DNA of 64,000 nucleotides from Gnetum montanum (lineage: Eukaryota > Streptophyta > Gnetopsida > Gnetales > Gnetaceae): assembly GCA_015680685.1 (NCBI GenBank), contig MNCI01002249.1, positions 586,733-650,732 on the forward strand, read 5' to 3'. The position numbers and the translations under genes are program-made. A model generated the notes under the pieces. That model did no database searches. It saw only the letters and a list, made by a program, of their open reading frames with translations, and was not told the DNA's origin. Position 1 is the first letter of the stretch; each line of letters begins with the position of its first letter. Positions 11,161 through 23,759 of the stretch are shown piece after piece.

Positions 11161-12718
11161 GTTGATTTGCACTATTTTACATAATATCATGAGTCACCCA
11201 CAACTCTTAATCATTTGGATACTAATTCTTCTAGGGCTTTAATAGAATTTCACAAATTTTGATGAGGTAAAAATTGTATTTAATTCTCTATTTCTATAAG
11301 ATCACAACATGTGGTCAACTTGTGATTTGAGATCATGACTTGTGGTATTCCACCACAACTTATGGAAATACTAATTTTGAGATTATGACTCATGGTAAGT
11401 TAAATTTTTAATTTTTGAAGATTTTAGCGATCAAAGGGGGTTATTATTCAATTCATAAATACTTCCAACTACCAACCTCTAAAGAAAATGATCCTAAAGG
11501 ACATGCCTAGAAGAACAAAGCTGCCAAAGTGGCCAAGAAAGAGAAGCCTCAACATTAGCATCAGGATATTTTTTCTAGTTTTTCTAACCCATAAACTACT
11601 ATTCCATCTCACTTTCAACATCCTCTTAATAATCAACAATCTTAACAAAATCAACCAAATGACCTCTTTCATTATTATCAAATTCTAATAAAGTATACAA
11701 AATTATTTTTTTTCTTTTTTGTATGAAAGATGAATGCAACACAAAAACATTTCTCATTAGTTATGAGCTAGATTCCATTACATTTACAGGCTAGCCTTAG
11801 ATCCTTTTGAGCATACGCAAGGTAATCTAATAGTTCCTCAATGATATGACATCCTCAAGCTTTGCTAGTATCATTAAGCTTTGAAACATTGCATGAACAA
11901 CTATAACACTTTAAAGGATGACATCAAAATTATAATTGAAACAGGTGAAATTATTTTGAAAAACCATATGTATACATAATAATACTTCAACTTTGCATTG
12001 AAGGAAAACCCCACGCCTAAACAAATGGAGTCTTTCATGTTTCTTAAGCTTTTTCAATTCTATAACAAAGTACTAAAATGTAATCTCCTTTTGTTCTTTG
12101 CTATTCTCCATGTTCCTCTTCTTTAAATTCTTAGTAGTAGCACAACAATAGAATGACTCCCTTTATTTTGAACTATGCTCTATCTTATAAATTTCCTTCT
12201 ATAGTGCTTATTCCTTGTACCCTTTCATCAATTTCCATAACATTTATGAAAACTCATCCTAGTAACATTATCTTGGATTTTCATCTAAAGAAGAAATTTG
12301 AGCCAAAGTAGAAGAAACCATTCATCATTTACATGACTCCACCTTCTTCATGTTCTTCATATTCATCATAGAAGAAAAATAAGAGAGTTTCATTTATTTA
12401 AAATTTCCCACTATCTTCTACATCTTCCCTAGCTTCTAAATAATAATGTAATACTAAAATGACTTCTTTTATCATTAATTACCATCCATCCTTCAATCTT
12501 GCATGTAATGCCTTCATCATTCCTTATTTCTTCATCTTGCTCATATTTTTTCTCACATAGACATATTTGTATTTCATTTTACATATAACCAATGTACATT
12601 ACTCTATTTTCTTAAACATGTTCTTTTATGGTAGGTTCCTCTATTGACATATTCAAGGTAATTCTTCATGAGGATGAATTGTTATTCCATGAGGCAATGA
12701 ATCGCTACTCTAGCATAC
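11161..12718. other. AT-rich sequence, nothing recognised
   Basis: Only short open stretches with low-complexity composition are present (for example 11488-11688). I see no domain, repeat array or RNA gene. It is probably decayed repeat or original intergenic DNA flanking the element at 12719. Confidence 0.5.
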
Positions 12719-13538
12719 TGATGAATCACATTTTTCATCTACTCTGACATCGGAGCCATGACATCGAGTAACTGATGTCAGAGCTAAGATGTGATGCTGG
12801 ATATTCGATGTCATAGGGTATACACTAGCCTATAAATATAGCACTTAGGCTCATGAGTTTCATATCAGTTTTTGTCATAGTTAGTGAAACTCTTACAATT
12901 TGTTTCCTCCAAAGCTAGAATATTTTTTGAGTGCCTATAGTAGGAGTCTGAGTGTGTATGGATCTTTATTCAAACACTGATGTACCTAAGCATAGTAGTG
13001 TGATGGAAATAAAAATGAACTCTTTTGATAATCCTTGCAGCACTGAGAATAGATTAATGTTTTCTTTAATGCACTTTACTTTAATGCATTTGAATTAAGT
13101 AATTAATTTCTAGTTGTTAATGAACATAAGCACAACCATTTCGATCATACATATAGTGCTTGGTAACCTAGCAACACTTAACATTTGGTAGCCCAGCAAC
13201 ACTATATGTGTTCAAGAAAGTGGGATAGGTACTTGTGTTAGGCTAGCTAGGCAGTATTTAAATTAGACCCTAAATTACTCTATCTTTCATTATTGTTGGA
13301 GGTGATTAAACTTATAAAACATAAAATGATAAAAATCATGTACCTTAGTTACACTTAAACCATATTTTTGAGCTTCACAAGTGTGGTTTGGAAGATGATG
13401 AATGTTCTCAACACCCATCTCACTTTCTAGAAGAACTAGTGCACTGGAGAACTATAGGTCCACGAAATTCAACCAGATCACATGTGAACACCTTAGTGAT
13501 TCATATGGTTGGGCATAGGGGTACCTTGCTACTCATCA
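12719..13538 (+). repeat. 5' LTR of element C (820 bp)
   Basis: It runs TGATGAA...CTCATCA, with TATAAATA at 12831-12838. U3 has GACATCGG/GATGTCAGAGC-type short inverted units, shared only with the partner LTR at 21911. An AATAAA-like signal is in ATGGAAATAAAAATG near 13005, and TTGGTAACC/TTGGTAGCCC units are near 13150-13185. CpGs are almost absent. Confidence 0.9.
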
Positions 13539-13539
13539 T

Positions 13540-13557
13540 TGGTGCCACTACTAGAAC
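13540..13557 (+). promoter_or_regulatory. Primer-binding site, degenerate tRNA-Asp type
   Basis: TGGTGCCACTACTAGAAC immediately follows the LTR. It is a decayed form of the TGGCACCGTTGCTAGGGA seen after the LTR ending at 55903, which matches the 3' end of plant tRNA-Asp apart from transitions. Confidence 0.65.
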
Positions 13558-13698
13558 CTTTTTTTTTTTTTTTGCACTATCTAGGATTTAGTGGAACTCA
13601 TTCAAAATCATTAGAACGAACCTAAGAGTCATATCATATTTTACAATTCCCACAAAAAAAATTTAAAAGCACACTACATTTTTATCATCTAATTAAAA

Positions 13699-16240
13699 AT
13701 TTCTTCTTCTCACAAGAGTACTTCTCCACACAAGTATGATGGAGCTCTTCAGTCAATGCCTCAACAATATCGAATGGTATATGCTCATCCTAATGAGTAT
13801 GTATCCAATTTCACCTTCATCCTACATTAGGATGAATAGCTGTGGTGGTGTGACATGAAGGGCAACATTGTGTTGCTACCTGATCAATCTGTTCTTGTAA
13901 TGCTTAACTAAATGCTTATCTGTTTGGGTCTTCACAAACGTCATGTTGAGTAGTGCAAGATAGTGATGCCAGGGATTATCATCCCATTGAGGCACAACAT
14001 CATTGAGATCACCAGTTAGAGAAACATCATGAATTTGCAAAGGAAAAGGGATTTAATGATTCCTTATTTCTATTGTACCAAAATGATGGTGGGGAACCCT
14101 TCTCTAGGAGTTTTCCATTTAGTGAAATTCCTCTCTTTGACTTTGATGATGGAGGTCAAAAATAGAACTTGTAGTCCACAATTCACAATATTGGTTTTGG
14201 TAAGAATGGATCCAATGACAAAGAAGGATCCAAAGAGGCAAGTCAAGGCAAGGATGTGGACAAGAAACAAGATCGTGATTATGGTCACGATTGCTGAAGA
14301 GGTGGTAGCAGGCATCATGATGATGCTAGTCCTCATTCCTCATCACCTTTGTCGTCGTCATCATCATCTTCTTCTGGCTTTGATCACAACTGCAGAAGGC
14401 AATATTGTGATGGAGGTGAACAAAATGATTGATGGGATTGAAATGATCAAAGGGATCGTCGAGAAAGGCAAGATCAAGGGCATGGACATACCATGAATGA
14501 AGGGGTAGTAGAGGGCATTATAGGCACCATGATCAAGGCCTTAATGAGCCTTTTCTTGCTACCTGAAGTATGCTCAATATCATAGAGGCAGTACAAATTC
14601 CAACAAGGCATGTGAAGGATAGTTGGATCAAAAGGTTAGACATGAACAATATTCCTCAGTTTGAAGGAGGATATAACTCTGATCTACAAAATCATCTCCA
14701 AAATTTTCAAGATGCATGTACCTTACAGAACATAGATAATGAGTGGAAAAAACTTAATTTGTTTCCAAAGACACTCATTAAAGAAGCAAAAAATTAGTAC
14801 TGGTCCATAGAACTGGAATCTATTAAATGTTGGAGTACCATGCTTGAATTGTTCAATGATAAATATCAAACGTACTCTAGAGTGTCTGAATTGAGAAGGC
14901 TAATTCAAGGATGGAAACAAGGAACACATGAACCCTTGGATGTTATCATTGGTTGATACTATTCTTTAATGCACAAATGTCCTAGCCATGGTTATTCTCA
15001 AATGGATCAACTTCATCACATTGTAGATGGGCTTTGATTAGAAACAAGAAGAACCCTTGGTGTCTATGCCCAAGGGCAACTATCAAAATTAAGTTCTTGT
15101 TAGATACAAAGACGAATCGAGCAAGTAGCTAAAGAGGAAGTCAAATTAAGAAAAAGAGAAAGTGTAGAAGAGTACAACCATGATCCTTCCATTCACAAGA
15201 GGGAGATTTGATTCTATGAAAGTGAGGAAGAATCTGCACCTAATGAGGTGGTGAATAGAAAAACCTTGCCACTCCAAAAATTTCAATCAAAAATTACAGC
15301 TAAGGTTGATTAGTTATGGGACTCCATGGATAGTAGATTTCAAGTTGTCTTAAAAATTGCTGAAGAGTCCAAAGAACATGGTAGTGATCATGAGCACAAG
15401 AGGTGCAAAGAAGTTGAACATGCCTATCAAAAAGATAAGGGTAAGATTGCTACAATAGAAGAATTTGTAGAAATTGAATCAGATGATGATGGTTGGTGTG
15501 ACATCTACTAGTATGTACATCCTAAGCGATGTTGCCCCATAGTGTCACATTTACAGAAGTTTGGGATATATGCTTTGAATCCACAACTACCACAAAGGCA
15601 AACATCTAGAAGATTACATTATCCTTAAGGTAATTTTAGGTAGTTCCACTAGTAACAAAAATATTATCCAAGCAGAACTTCACCAAAATCATATGAGCAG
15701 TATCAACAATGGCAACAATCACAATCATGGGTGCTGGCACCACCAAGGTAGCAATACCCTTATAGACAACCTAACCCATATGGTTACTATGTTCAACAAC
15801 CCTTATCTCACTATGACTCCTCTAGTCATGTTTCTACTTTCCAATCTCACTATTACCCTCTTGATAATTACTGAATGCATTCTCCACATGCAAGGAGGGA
15901 TACCAGCTCTTACCCTTATTTTCCTCCTATCCCTACACATGTCCCTCCTCTAGTCACATACATATCACTTGCTCCACCTGTGCAGGGTAAACTATCATCT
16001 CAACTACAATAATGTAATGCTAAAAGGGTTGTTAATCTACAACTGGTTCATCAACCAAGTGGGTCAGAAACTTGATCAAAGAAAAGACCTTTCTTTGGAC
16101 CCCGCATTCTACCTAAGCGTTCACCTACACCTACAATTGACAACCCTATTCCTCTATTTTTCTCTATCTCAAATACCTTTGATCCCCTTCAAACTAGAAA
16201 TTGCCCAAGATCCATACTGTTATGCTTACTTATGTAATAT
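13699..16240 (+). pseudogene. gag of element C with Pro/Gln-rich tail
   Basis: The N-terminal part (YRMVYAHPNEYVSNFTFILH near 13770) matches the gag starts at 53151 (minus) and 56039 (plus). The core FEGGYNSDLQNHLQNFQDACTL to LELFNDKYQTYSRVSELRRL (about 14660-14900) is a typical retrotransposon gag capsid fold, followed by SHGYSQMDQLHHIVDGL and an Arg/Lys/Glu-rich helix. It ends with a DDDG...YVHPKRCCPIVSHLQKFGIYALNP-like block near 15490-15580 and a Tyr/Pro/Gln tail. I see no CCHC zinc knuckle. Several stops and shifts inactivate it. Confidence 0.75.
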
Positions 16241-16299
16241 CTGATTAGATCTATGTTGGAAACCTTCCTAGGAAGTTAGCAAATCCTTAAAGTCCTCTG

Positions 16300-16640
16300 A
16301 TTTATTTGCAAATCACTGGGAATGAACCATCCAAAGCTCTTCTCAACTCAGGTTTCGATGTTAACCTGATCTCTCATGAGATGTATACTACATGGAACCT
16401 GCCTCCTTTAAAGAAGAGTAATATCAAATTAGAATTGGCAGACTAGTCCATCACTATTCCATTGGAACTAGTGGAAGACATTGTGACCATTGTCTATGGG
16501 TGGTCTTATCCTGCTAATTTTTTAGTGATCAAGGTTGAGAACTACAAAGGGAATTTTCTAATCATCATGGAAAGGGCATGGCTTAGCATCGTTGAAGCAA
16601 GAATGGGCATCAGAGATCTTTCCTTAGAAATATGCAAATA
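16300..16640 (+). pseudogene. Aspartic protease of element C
   Basis: The segment LQITGNEPSKALLNSGFDVNLISHEMY aligns with retroelement proteases, but the catalytic Asp of the DSG triad reads Asn (LLNSG). A conserved downstream block (SYPANFLVIKVENYKGNFLIIMERAW) corresponds to the P-II-GR flap and C-terminal region. Its equivalents are at 50286-50747 (minus) and 58511-58984. Confidence 0.75.
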
Positions 16641-16999
16641 AAATGCATTCAGAAAGATCAAGAAGAAGTGTGTTCCATGTATCATGTATAGCAATACAAG
16701 GTGCAATTGTGTGCAAAAACTCTGGGCTATGAAACAAGAATCTATCTCTACATGTACATAGTATGCACTAGAAGTAGAAATTCAAAGGTTTGTGTACGTA
16801 GCAGTCACAAAATAGGAGGGCACCTAGTGGTTGACCATTGATTTTGAAAGTAGCACACTTTACATGGAATCAATTGAGAGCCTGACATGTGCATATGTCA
16901 CTGGTATGGATGAACTACAACAAGTTCATCACTAACTCTCTGATAATGTAAATGATGATACTTATTAGGAAGAGTTGGAAATTCCTAAAAATTTTAAGT

Positions 17000-17990
17000 A
17001 AGAGCTCCTTCAACTAAAAACACTACTAGTCGGAATGAAATATGTGTTTTTAAAAAATGGGAAGATGATCATAATCAATGCAAATCTTGCTCTAGAGCAG
17101 AAAAAGATGCTATTGAATGTGGTTGAAAAATGGTCAGTGGCTTTTTCTTAGTCATATCCTAAACTCACAAGGATCGATCCTAGGATATGCCAACATCACA
17201 TCTACATTGATCTGGCCATGAAGCCAAAGAGACAACCATAGAGGTGATTGAACCCCACATTAAAGCAAATTGTCAAAGTGGAAATCAAACAACTCCTCAA
17301 GGTGGGGTTTATCCCATTGCGGATAGTAAGTGGGTTAGTCTACTTGTAATTGTGCCAAAGAAAGGGGACAGGTGGTAGGTCTGCATCGATTTTCAGTTGC
17401 TGAATACAGAAACATTTAAGGATCATTTTCCATTGCCATTTGTTAATAATGTATTAGACACAATATCTGGGCATTGCTACTACAATTTTCTAGATGGTTA
17501 TAGTGGCTATAACCAAATTCAAATTGCACCAGAGGACGAGGCCAAAACAACATTCATGAGTCCTTGGGAAAATTTTTCATATCATAAGATGCCTTTTGGT
17601 CTATGCAATGCTCTTACTACATTCCAATGCTTGGTTATAAGCATTTCTCAATAGCAAATTAGAGGTGGTGTGGAAGTCTTCATGGATGACTTCTCCACTT
17701 ATGGAGCTACATTTAAGTAAGTCGTGGACTACCTTGAGCAAGTGCTAAAATGATGTGTTGAAATGAATGAACTTGCAGCTCAATTGGAAAAAAATTCACT
17801 TAATGATCTAAGAAGAAATTGTATTGGGGCACAAAATATCACAAGTAGAAACTAAGGTAGACCCTAAGAAAATAAGGATCATCTAAAGAATAACCCACCA
17901 ACCATAAACTATTAAAGATGTTCGATCATTTTTTGGACATACTAGCTACTACTGATGATTCATAGAGAATTTCTCTAAGATTGCAAAGCC
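17000..17990 (+). pseudogene. Reverse transcriptase of element C
   Basis: Blocks in order are YPKLTRIDPRICQHHIY (about 17155), a KPKRQP.R.LNP block, a region with VPKKG...FQLLN (17350-17400), then a clean 85-codon stretch at 17397-17654 with KDHFPLPF, FLDGYSGYNQIQIAPED and MPFGLCNA. The catalytic block VFMDDFSTYGA follows, with FMDD at 17679-17690. Frameshifts separate the pieces. The ICQHRIY-type motif and FMDD are typical of the Athila/Tat group. Confidence 0.85.
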
Positions 17991-18480
17991 ATTGGTGGAG
18001 CTGACAAAAAATGATGCTACATTTGTTTGGACCATGGAATGTCAAAAAGCATTCCAATGGCTAAAAGAGAAACTTGTAGAAACTCCAATCTTACAAGCAC
18101 TTGATTGGTTCAAACCCTTTCACATCATGACAAATGCATCAAATTATGCCTTGGAAGTCATTCTTATGCAAATGGATGAGAAGAAATGTCCATACTACAT
18201 CCACTACACTAGTTGAAGCATTGTATATGCACAACTAAACTACACCACCATAAACAAGGAATTGATGGTAGTGGTGTTTTCTCTAGAGATTTTAAGCATT
18301 ATGTGCTTGGATACAAGGTGTTTATGCACATGGACCATAGTTCCATCTGCTTCCTAATGAATATGCCAATGGTGAGCCCTCATGTTATACAGTGGTTGGT
18401 GGTCTTTCAGGAATTTGATCTTATGATGGTAGATTGAAAAGGCACTGAGAATGTGTTCGTTGATCACTTGTCTCGGTTGC
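17991..18480 (+). pseudogene. RNase H region of element C
   Basis: VELTKNDATFVWTMECQKAFQWLKEKL (17992 on) is the connection segment between RT and RNase H. It is followed by LDWFKPFHIMTNASNYALEVILMQ, where the first catalytic Asp (usually CDAS) reads TNAS. After a shift come the YTTINKELMVVVFSLE and YKVFMHMDHS segments. The fold is recognisable but broken. Confidence 0.75.
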
Positions 18481-18769
18481 AATGGGACAACAAAGAGAAA
18501 GAAAGCCCACTATCTGATATGTTTCTTAATGAACTCCTCTTTGCTGGGGCTATAACTGAACAATTTCCTAATAAGCCTAAATGGTATGATGGCATTCTCA
18601 CCTATCTTATTACCTAAGAGATTCCACAATGGTTGGATCACCAGAAGAAACAATAGTTTCTTCACCAAGTAAAAAACTTCATGGAGATCAACAAACACCT
18701 CTACAAGGTCTGCATCGATGGCCTAGTTCATTGGTATGTCCTTGATGCCGATTAACTACATGTTCTCCA

Positions 18770-19850
18770 AGATGCTCATGAAGGTCCTTGTGGAGGACAC
18801 TATGTTGAGAGATGCACAACCATTAAAATCCTGATGGTAGGGTATTATTGGCCAACAATCTTTAGGAATGCTCACCATTACATCTGCTCTTGTGAATGAT
18901 GCCAATGAGATAGTGGAATGACTACTCGAATGGAGGAACCTCAACAATGGATTCAACCACTAGAATCTTTCAACATCTAGAGCATTGACTTCATGGGTCT
19001 CATCATGCTCATGTCAAATGAAAAGGCATACATCATAGTCACTATTAACTATTGTACAAAATGGGCAAAAGTGGTAGTCATCATTGACTATACATCTTCT
19101 ACTACTACTCGGTTTGTACAAAAAAATGTTGTAAATAGGTTTCATGTGCCACGTGCATTATAGGTACTCACTTTATAGGTACTACTTTTTAGAAGCTCTT
19201 GCAATGCTTAGGGGTTGAACATAAAGTCACAACATCCTACCACCCTCCAAGCCAATAGTTAAGCTAAGGTTACCAATAGGGAAATCACAAGGATTTTAAC
19301 AAGAACTGTTAGAAAATATAGGAAATACTAGAGCACAAAACTCAATAATGCCCTTTAAGCCTACTACTCAATGTGGAAACTTCCTATCAGCTAGTCTTCC
19401 TATGAGCTTGTGTAAAGAAAATTACCAACACTTCCTATTCAATCTAAGCTTCATACACTTTCAACAGCCTATGACCTTGACCTTGACTTGAGTCTAGCAT
19501 AAAAAGAAAGACTAATGAATCTCAACCTGCTAGACAAAAATCAATTGGTGGCCTTATCATCTAACAAGTTTCACAAGGCCTACAACAAAAGTGCCATGAC
19601 CTTAAAATCAGAAAAGTTAAATTTCAACTAGAAGATAAGGTTCTCTACTGAAAACCACATACATACCTCAACGAACTAAGTTCCAAACATTGTGGAAATG
19701 ACCTTACATCATTTACAAAACTTTTCCTTCTAGGGCCATGATGATCTACAAACCTGAGAGCCTAAACAAGAAATAGTTGATAAACATACAACAAATCAAA
19801 CCTTTCCATGAGCATAAGCCAACTAATACTTCAAACGTCTCATCAGATGG
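18770..19850 (+). pseudogene. Integrase of element C
   Basis: The HHCC zinc-binding part (HEGPCGGHYV...C-C) lies at about 18775-18905. The DDE core begins at QWIQPLESFN...IDFMGL (18945-19000) and continues through AYIIV, the VVNRFHVPRAL block near 19135, and AKVTNREITRILTRTVRKYRKY near 19260-19330. The C-terminal part ends near 19850. Equivalent intact sequence is the open integrase at 62857-64000 on the other strand. Many stops. Confidence 0.8.
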
Positions 19851-21910
19851 ACAACCACGATCCATATTTTGAATCTCCTCCTTTCAACTTAGTTGTGGCG
19901 GAGATGGCCACCCATGTTAACCATATGAGTGGCTCCTCAGTTTTTCATCTTTTTGTTTTACGCATTCTTTTCTTTACAAATTTTTTATTTTACACATTCT
20001 TTATTTTACATCATCTTGTTTTCATGTTATTAATCTTTTCTAATTTTTGTTTTACACCATCATTAGTACATTTGCTATTTCTTGAAAATTTTACACTTTC
20101 TTTTATATTTTCTTTTATTTTGGTGTGATTTTCTAACTTTTTGTTAATAAGTATCAAGCACAATGGTAATGCATTGTTTGATGGTGGTATGTACTATACT
20201 ATTATTTGATTGTTGGTGTCTAGATTCTAGCTTGGAATTTTGTTACTAACAATTAGGACATGATTCTTTTTCATGCAATAGGTAGTGAGTCCACAACATC
20301 TACCCATCCACAAATTCTATGGTTTTCCTTATTCTGCATACATGTAGTTCATTTTTCATTAATGAAACTTTAACAAACTTGTGACTTTGATAGTTTCTGA
20401 AATTGGAAAGGATTCAAAGGTTTGAATAGAGTGTGACTTCAAGGGGATTCAATATTTTTTGTGCCTTTCTACTTACTTGGGTGCATGTGTGTTTTCATGG
20501 ACTTCTTATTATTTCATGTCAACCAATAAAGAAAGTTGAATAAGTCTTTGCATGGTGTGGTTCACATCAAAAAAAATGATGGGAATTCAAAGCACATCCC
20601 CTAGAAAAAATAAATGCATACATCTTTGCATGGTGTGGTTCCCATTTAAAAAATGATAGAAATTCAAAGCACACCCCTTAGACACAAAAAATGGGCTACC
20701 AGCATTGATTATGGAACTAGAAAGACATCCTACGCATGCCTAAAGATCCCCTATAACTAAGGCCCTCCATCACTTCCTACTTCTCTTTCCTTCTTCAATA
20801 AAAAATGAAAGTTGTTCTATGGGAGCACTCTTGTATCCCAGGTGGATGGATTGGACTTAGAATGGCAATGCGAAGTTACTAAATGTGGTTGGTTTTGGTC
20901 TGGACTAATGATGGATCCTATCAAGTTATTTAACCATAAAATCTACAAGGGACTTCATGTGACCTTAATCAAGAACTCCATTCCACTCTCTCTCATTCAT
21001 CTATGCTTTCCATGTCTCACCTCATTGCTAGTTTCATGTTTTTGTTCAATATCTTGGTTTGATGTGTCAGAATTCTTAGGTGGTTTCTTCTAGGTTTTTG
21101 TACTTAACTCTCCATAACCATTAATCATCCATGGACCCCATGAACTCTTTGGTTTGAATTTATGCAAGGGCATAAAAGGCTTGTGCCTACTTTGGGGAGG
21201 ACCCACTTACATATCTTTTGGTTGGCTTAGTTAAGTTCTTTACCCTTAGACACTCTTATGATCAAATTCTTTTGTTTACCTCATCAATGACATCCAATTG
21301 TGCACATCTTTACAACCTTTTTTAGTGAACTTTCCTTTTTATTGTTGTGAATTCTTACACCCTCTTCAAATATTTCCTTATGTTAAACTTTTTCAAATTT
21401 AATGAACCGCTTATCTATTTTACCCTATTTGTCAACCTTCCTACTAACATTCCTAAAGGAATCAATTTACAACAATCACAACCTAGCTGAGTATAACCAC
21501 CGACAAGACAAGAAATTTATCAACTATGTGTTACACATTGCATAATAATTCACAATTTTGTTGTGATTGCAATGGGAAGCATGGACTAGAATCAAGACTA
21601 TCTTCACCAAGGATGATGCAGTAGTACCACATGATGCAGACTATTCTTGATTATGGGATCTTCTCTCTCACTCTTCAACTACCATGAGGCATTGGATGTA
21701 AGTTTTATCTAAGGTGCTCACTTCTCTTATCATGAACACCCAATTTTGTAAAGATTGTAACTCCATACACTTAGGCACTCAGGGTCTATCTATTCCATCT
21801 AAGTTATTGTGTATGTTAGTTAATAATCCTATACCTTCCCAATATTTTGTAAGGAACTTGTTCCTCCTCTTCTTCACTCAAGGACGAGTTTTCATTTAGT
21901 CATGGAGGTA
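19850..21910 (+). other. Conserved noncoding 3' region of element C
   Basis: Between integrase and 3' LTR lie about 2 kb without pol genes. Blocks shared with the other elements include GGCGGAGATGGCCACC near 19900, a T-rich run, GGAAAGGATTCAAAGGTTTG near 20406, a TTGCATGGTGTGGTTCCC block near 20625, and TTTGGGGAGGACCCAC at 21191-21206. A short reading frame around 20935-21093 encodes a hydrophobic stretch similar to one at 45944-46153 on the minus strand. No env domain is recognisable. Confidence 0.6.
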
Positions 21911-22740
21911 TGATTAATCACATTTTTCAATTGCTCTAATGTTGGGTATTCAACGTCAGAGCCTTGACATTGAGTATTAGATGTCAAAGCCAAGATGAGA
22001 TGTTGGATATCCAATGTCTCGAGGTATACGCCAGCCTATAAATATAGCACTTGGGCTCACGATTTTGATATTAGTTTTGGTCATAGTTAGTTAAGCTCTT
22101 GCAATTTGTTTTCTCTAGAGTTAGCATGTTTTCTAAGTACTCGCAATAGGAATCTGAGTGTGTACAGATCTTTGTTGGAACACTGATGTACCTGAGCACA
22201 GCAATGTGATGGGAACAAAAATGAACTCTTTTAATAATCTTTGTATTACTAAGAATAGATTAATGTTTTCTTTAATGCATTTTAATTAAGCAATTAATTT
22301 ATAGTTGTTAATGAACACAAGCATGACCAATTTGAGCATACATATAGTGCTTGGTAACCTAGCAACACTTAACGTTTGGTAGCTCAACGATGCTATATGT
22401 TTTCAAGATGTGTTTAGGAAAGTGGGATAGGTACTTGTGTTAGGCTAGCTAGGCAGTAGATAAATTAGATCCTAAATTACTCTATATTTCATTATTGTTG
22501 TAGGTGATTAAACTTATAAAACACAAAATGATAAAAATCATGTACCTCAGTTATACTTAAACCATATCCTTAATCTTCACAAGTGTGGTTGGGAAGACAA
22601 TGAACATTCTCAACACCCATTTCACTTCCTAGAGAAACTAGTGCATTGGAGAACTATAGCTCCACAGAATTCGACCAAATTATGTGTGAACACCTTAGTG
22701 ATTCATATGGTTGGGCTTAGGGGCACCTTGTCACTCATCA
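21911..22740 (+). repeat. 3' LTR of element C (830 bp)
   Basis: It starts TGATTAA after CATGGAGGTA (polypurine tract) and ends CTCATCA, with TATAAATA at 22037-22044. It shares the GACATTGAG/GATGTCAAAGCC U3 units with the 5' LTR at 12719 and aligns throughout with clear divergence. Confidence 0.9.
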
Positions 22741-23228
22741 CAAACCATAGATTTTTCCTTTTTGCAAACCTAGTTTAGTTACCCATTTGAACCATTAATC
22801 TATTGAAAGGATAAAAGATAAATAAAAATTAAAATAAAAAAAACTTATAAAAATATATAAATTCATGAATCTTTACAAATGCTATCTACTTTATAATCAA
22901 AGTTTTACTTCACAATTAAATGATGTAATGCAAAATCATAACATTCAAGTCATTCATGCAAGGTACTATTCTTTTTTTTCTTTTTTTTCTGCGCTTGTTA
23001 AGCTAGGTAATGTCATGATGGTTCAATATGACCTAGGTATAGGATCATTTATGAAATGAAATGAAATGAAGCTTTCTTACATCTAAAGACCCATAGAATC
23101 TATTGGACAAATATTACATTTTCATGAAAAATAAAGATAGACTCTACAAATTGACCAAGCACTAATGGGGACATAAAAAATTATATATCCTTTTTATTAT
23201 AACATTATAATGTTGTCTCGAATGGTAG
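22741..23228. other. AT-rich flank with simple repeats
   Basis: There is no gene. It contains A-rich runs near 22815-22860, a broken T tract at about 22970-22990 and three tandem GAAAT units at about 23055-23070. The last two could be remnants of the 3' tail of the LINE that ends just to the right on the minus strand. Confidence 0.4.
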
Positions 23229-23489
23229 TCATAGTACAAGAAAGAAAGACATGTAACTCATCTTCAAGGGCTCCTGATCTACACAACCTACAAATGCACT
23301 CTTCTTAGGAAAGTTGAATCCATCGTCCACTTTCAATTCTAAGATAAAAAACTTAAGTGAAGCTTCCTGATAGCATTTTTTATACATGATAGAAATAGTA
23401 GATGAGAGATAGTGAGCTTCTACATCTAGTTTATTAGATCTAATATAGTGTAAATAAAATTGCTTCTTACCTTTTACATTAGTCGACAT
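23229..23489 (-). pseudogene. LINE C-terminal fragment
   Basis: An open 86-codon stretch downstream of the RT ends with a stop at 23229. It contains YCHY-free but Cys-containing sequence (FVGCVDQEP) and no recognisable domain. Position and orientation make it the C-terminus of the LINE ORF2. Confidence 0.5.
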
Positions 23490-23759
23490 TTGTGTTAAGA
23501 CCTTCTTCTTGACTAGTTGGTGAATATACTTAGGATTTTGTTACATGTTCTCCCAAGAGGTATTTCATTTTCTCAACCATTACATCCCTTGAAAATACCA
23601 ATCATGGTCTTGCAAATCCTCAAGAACTTCTTTAGAAAATTTTTTTTGCCTTAATATATGCAAGCTATAAGTGTATGTAATGAATTGGCATAATTTTTCT
23701 ACTTCTAAAGGTAATAAATCACATTCACATAATAATAGTGAGTAAGACATGTGTAGCTT

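Larger units (their letters stand above)
12719..22740 (+). mobile_element. Complete old Ty3 (OTA, Athila/Tat-like) LTR retrotransposon, element C
   Basis: This 10,022-bp element has paired LTRs (12719-13538 and 21911-22740), a tRNA-Asp-type primer-binding site, then gag, protease, RT, RNase H and integrase in Ty3 order, a 2-kb noncoding 3' region and a polypurine tract. Flanks CATAC and CAAAC look like a 5-bp target duplication with one change. The LTRs differ by many substitutions and small indels, and every ORF is broken, so the insertion is old. RT signatures (KDHFPLPF, NFLDGYSGYNQIQIAPEDEAKTTF, KMPFGLCNA) and the primer site place it near Athila/Tat. Confidence 0.9.
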
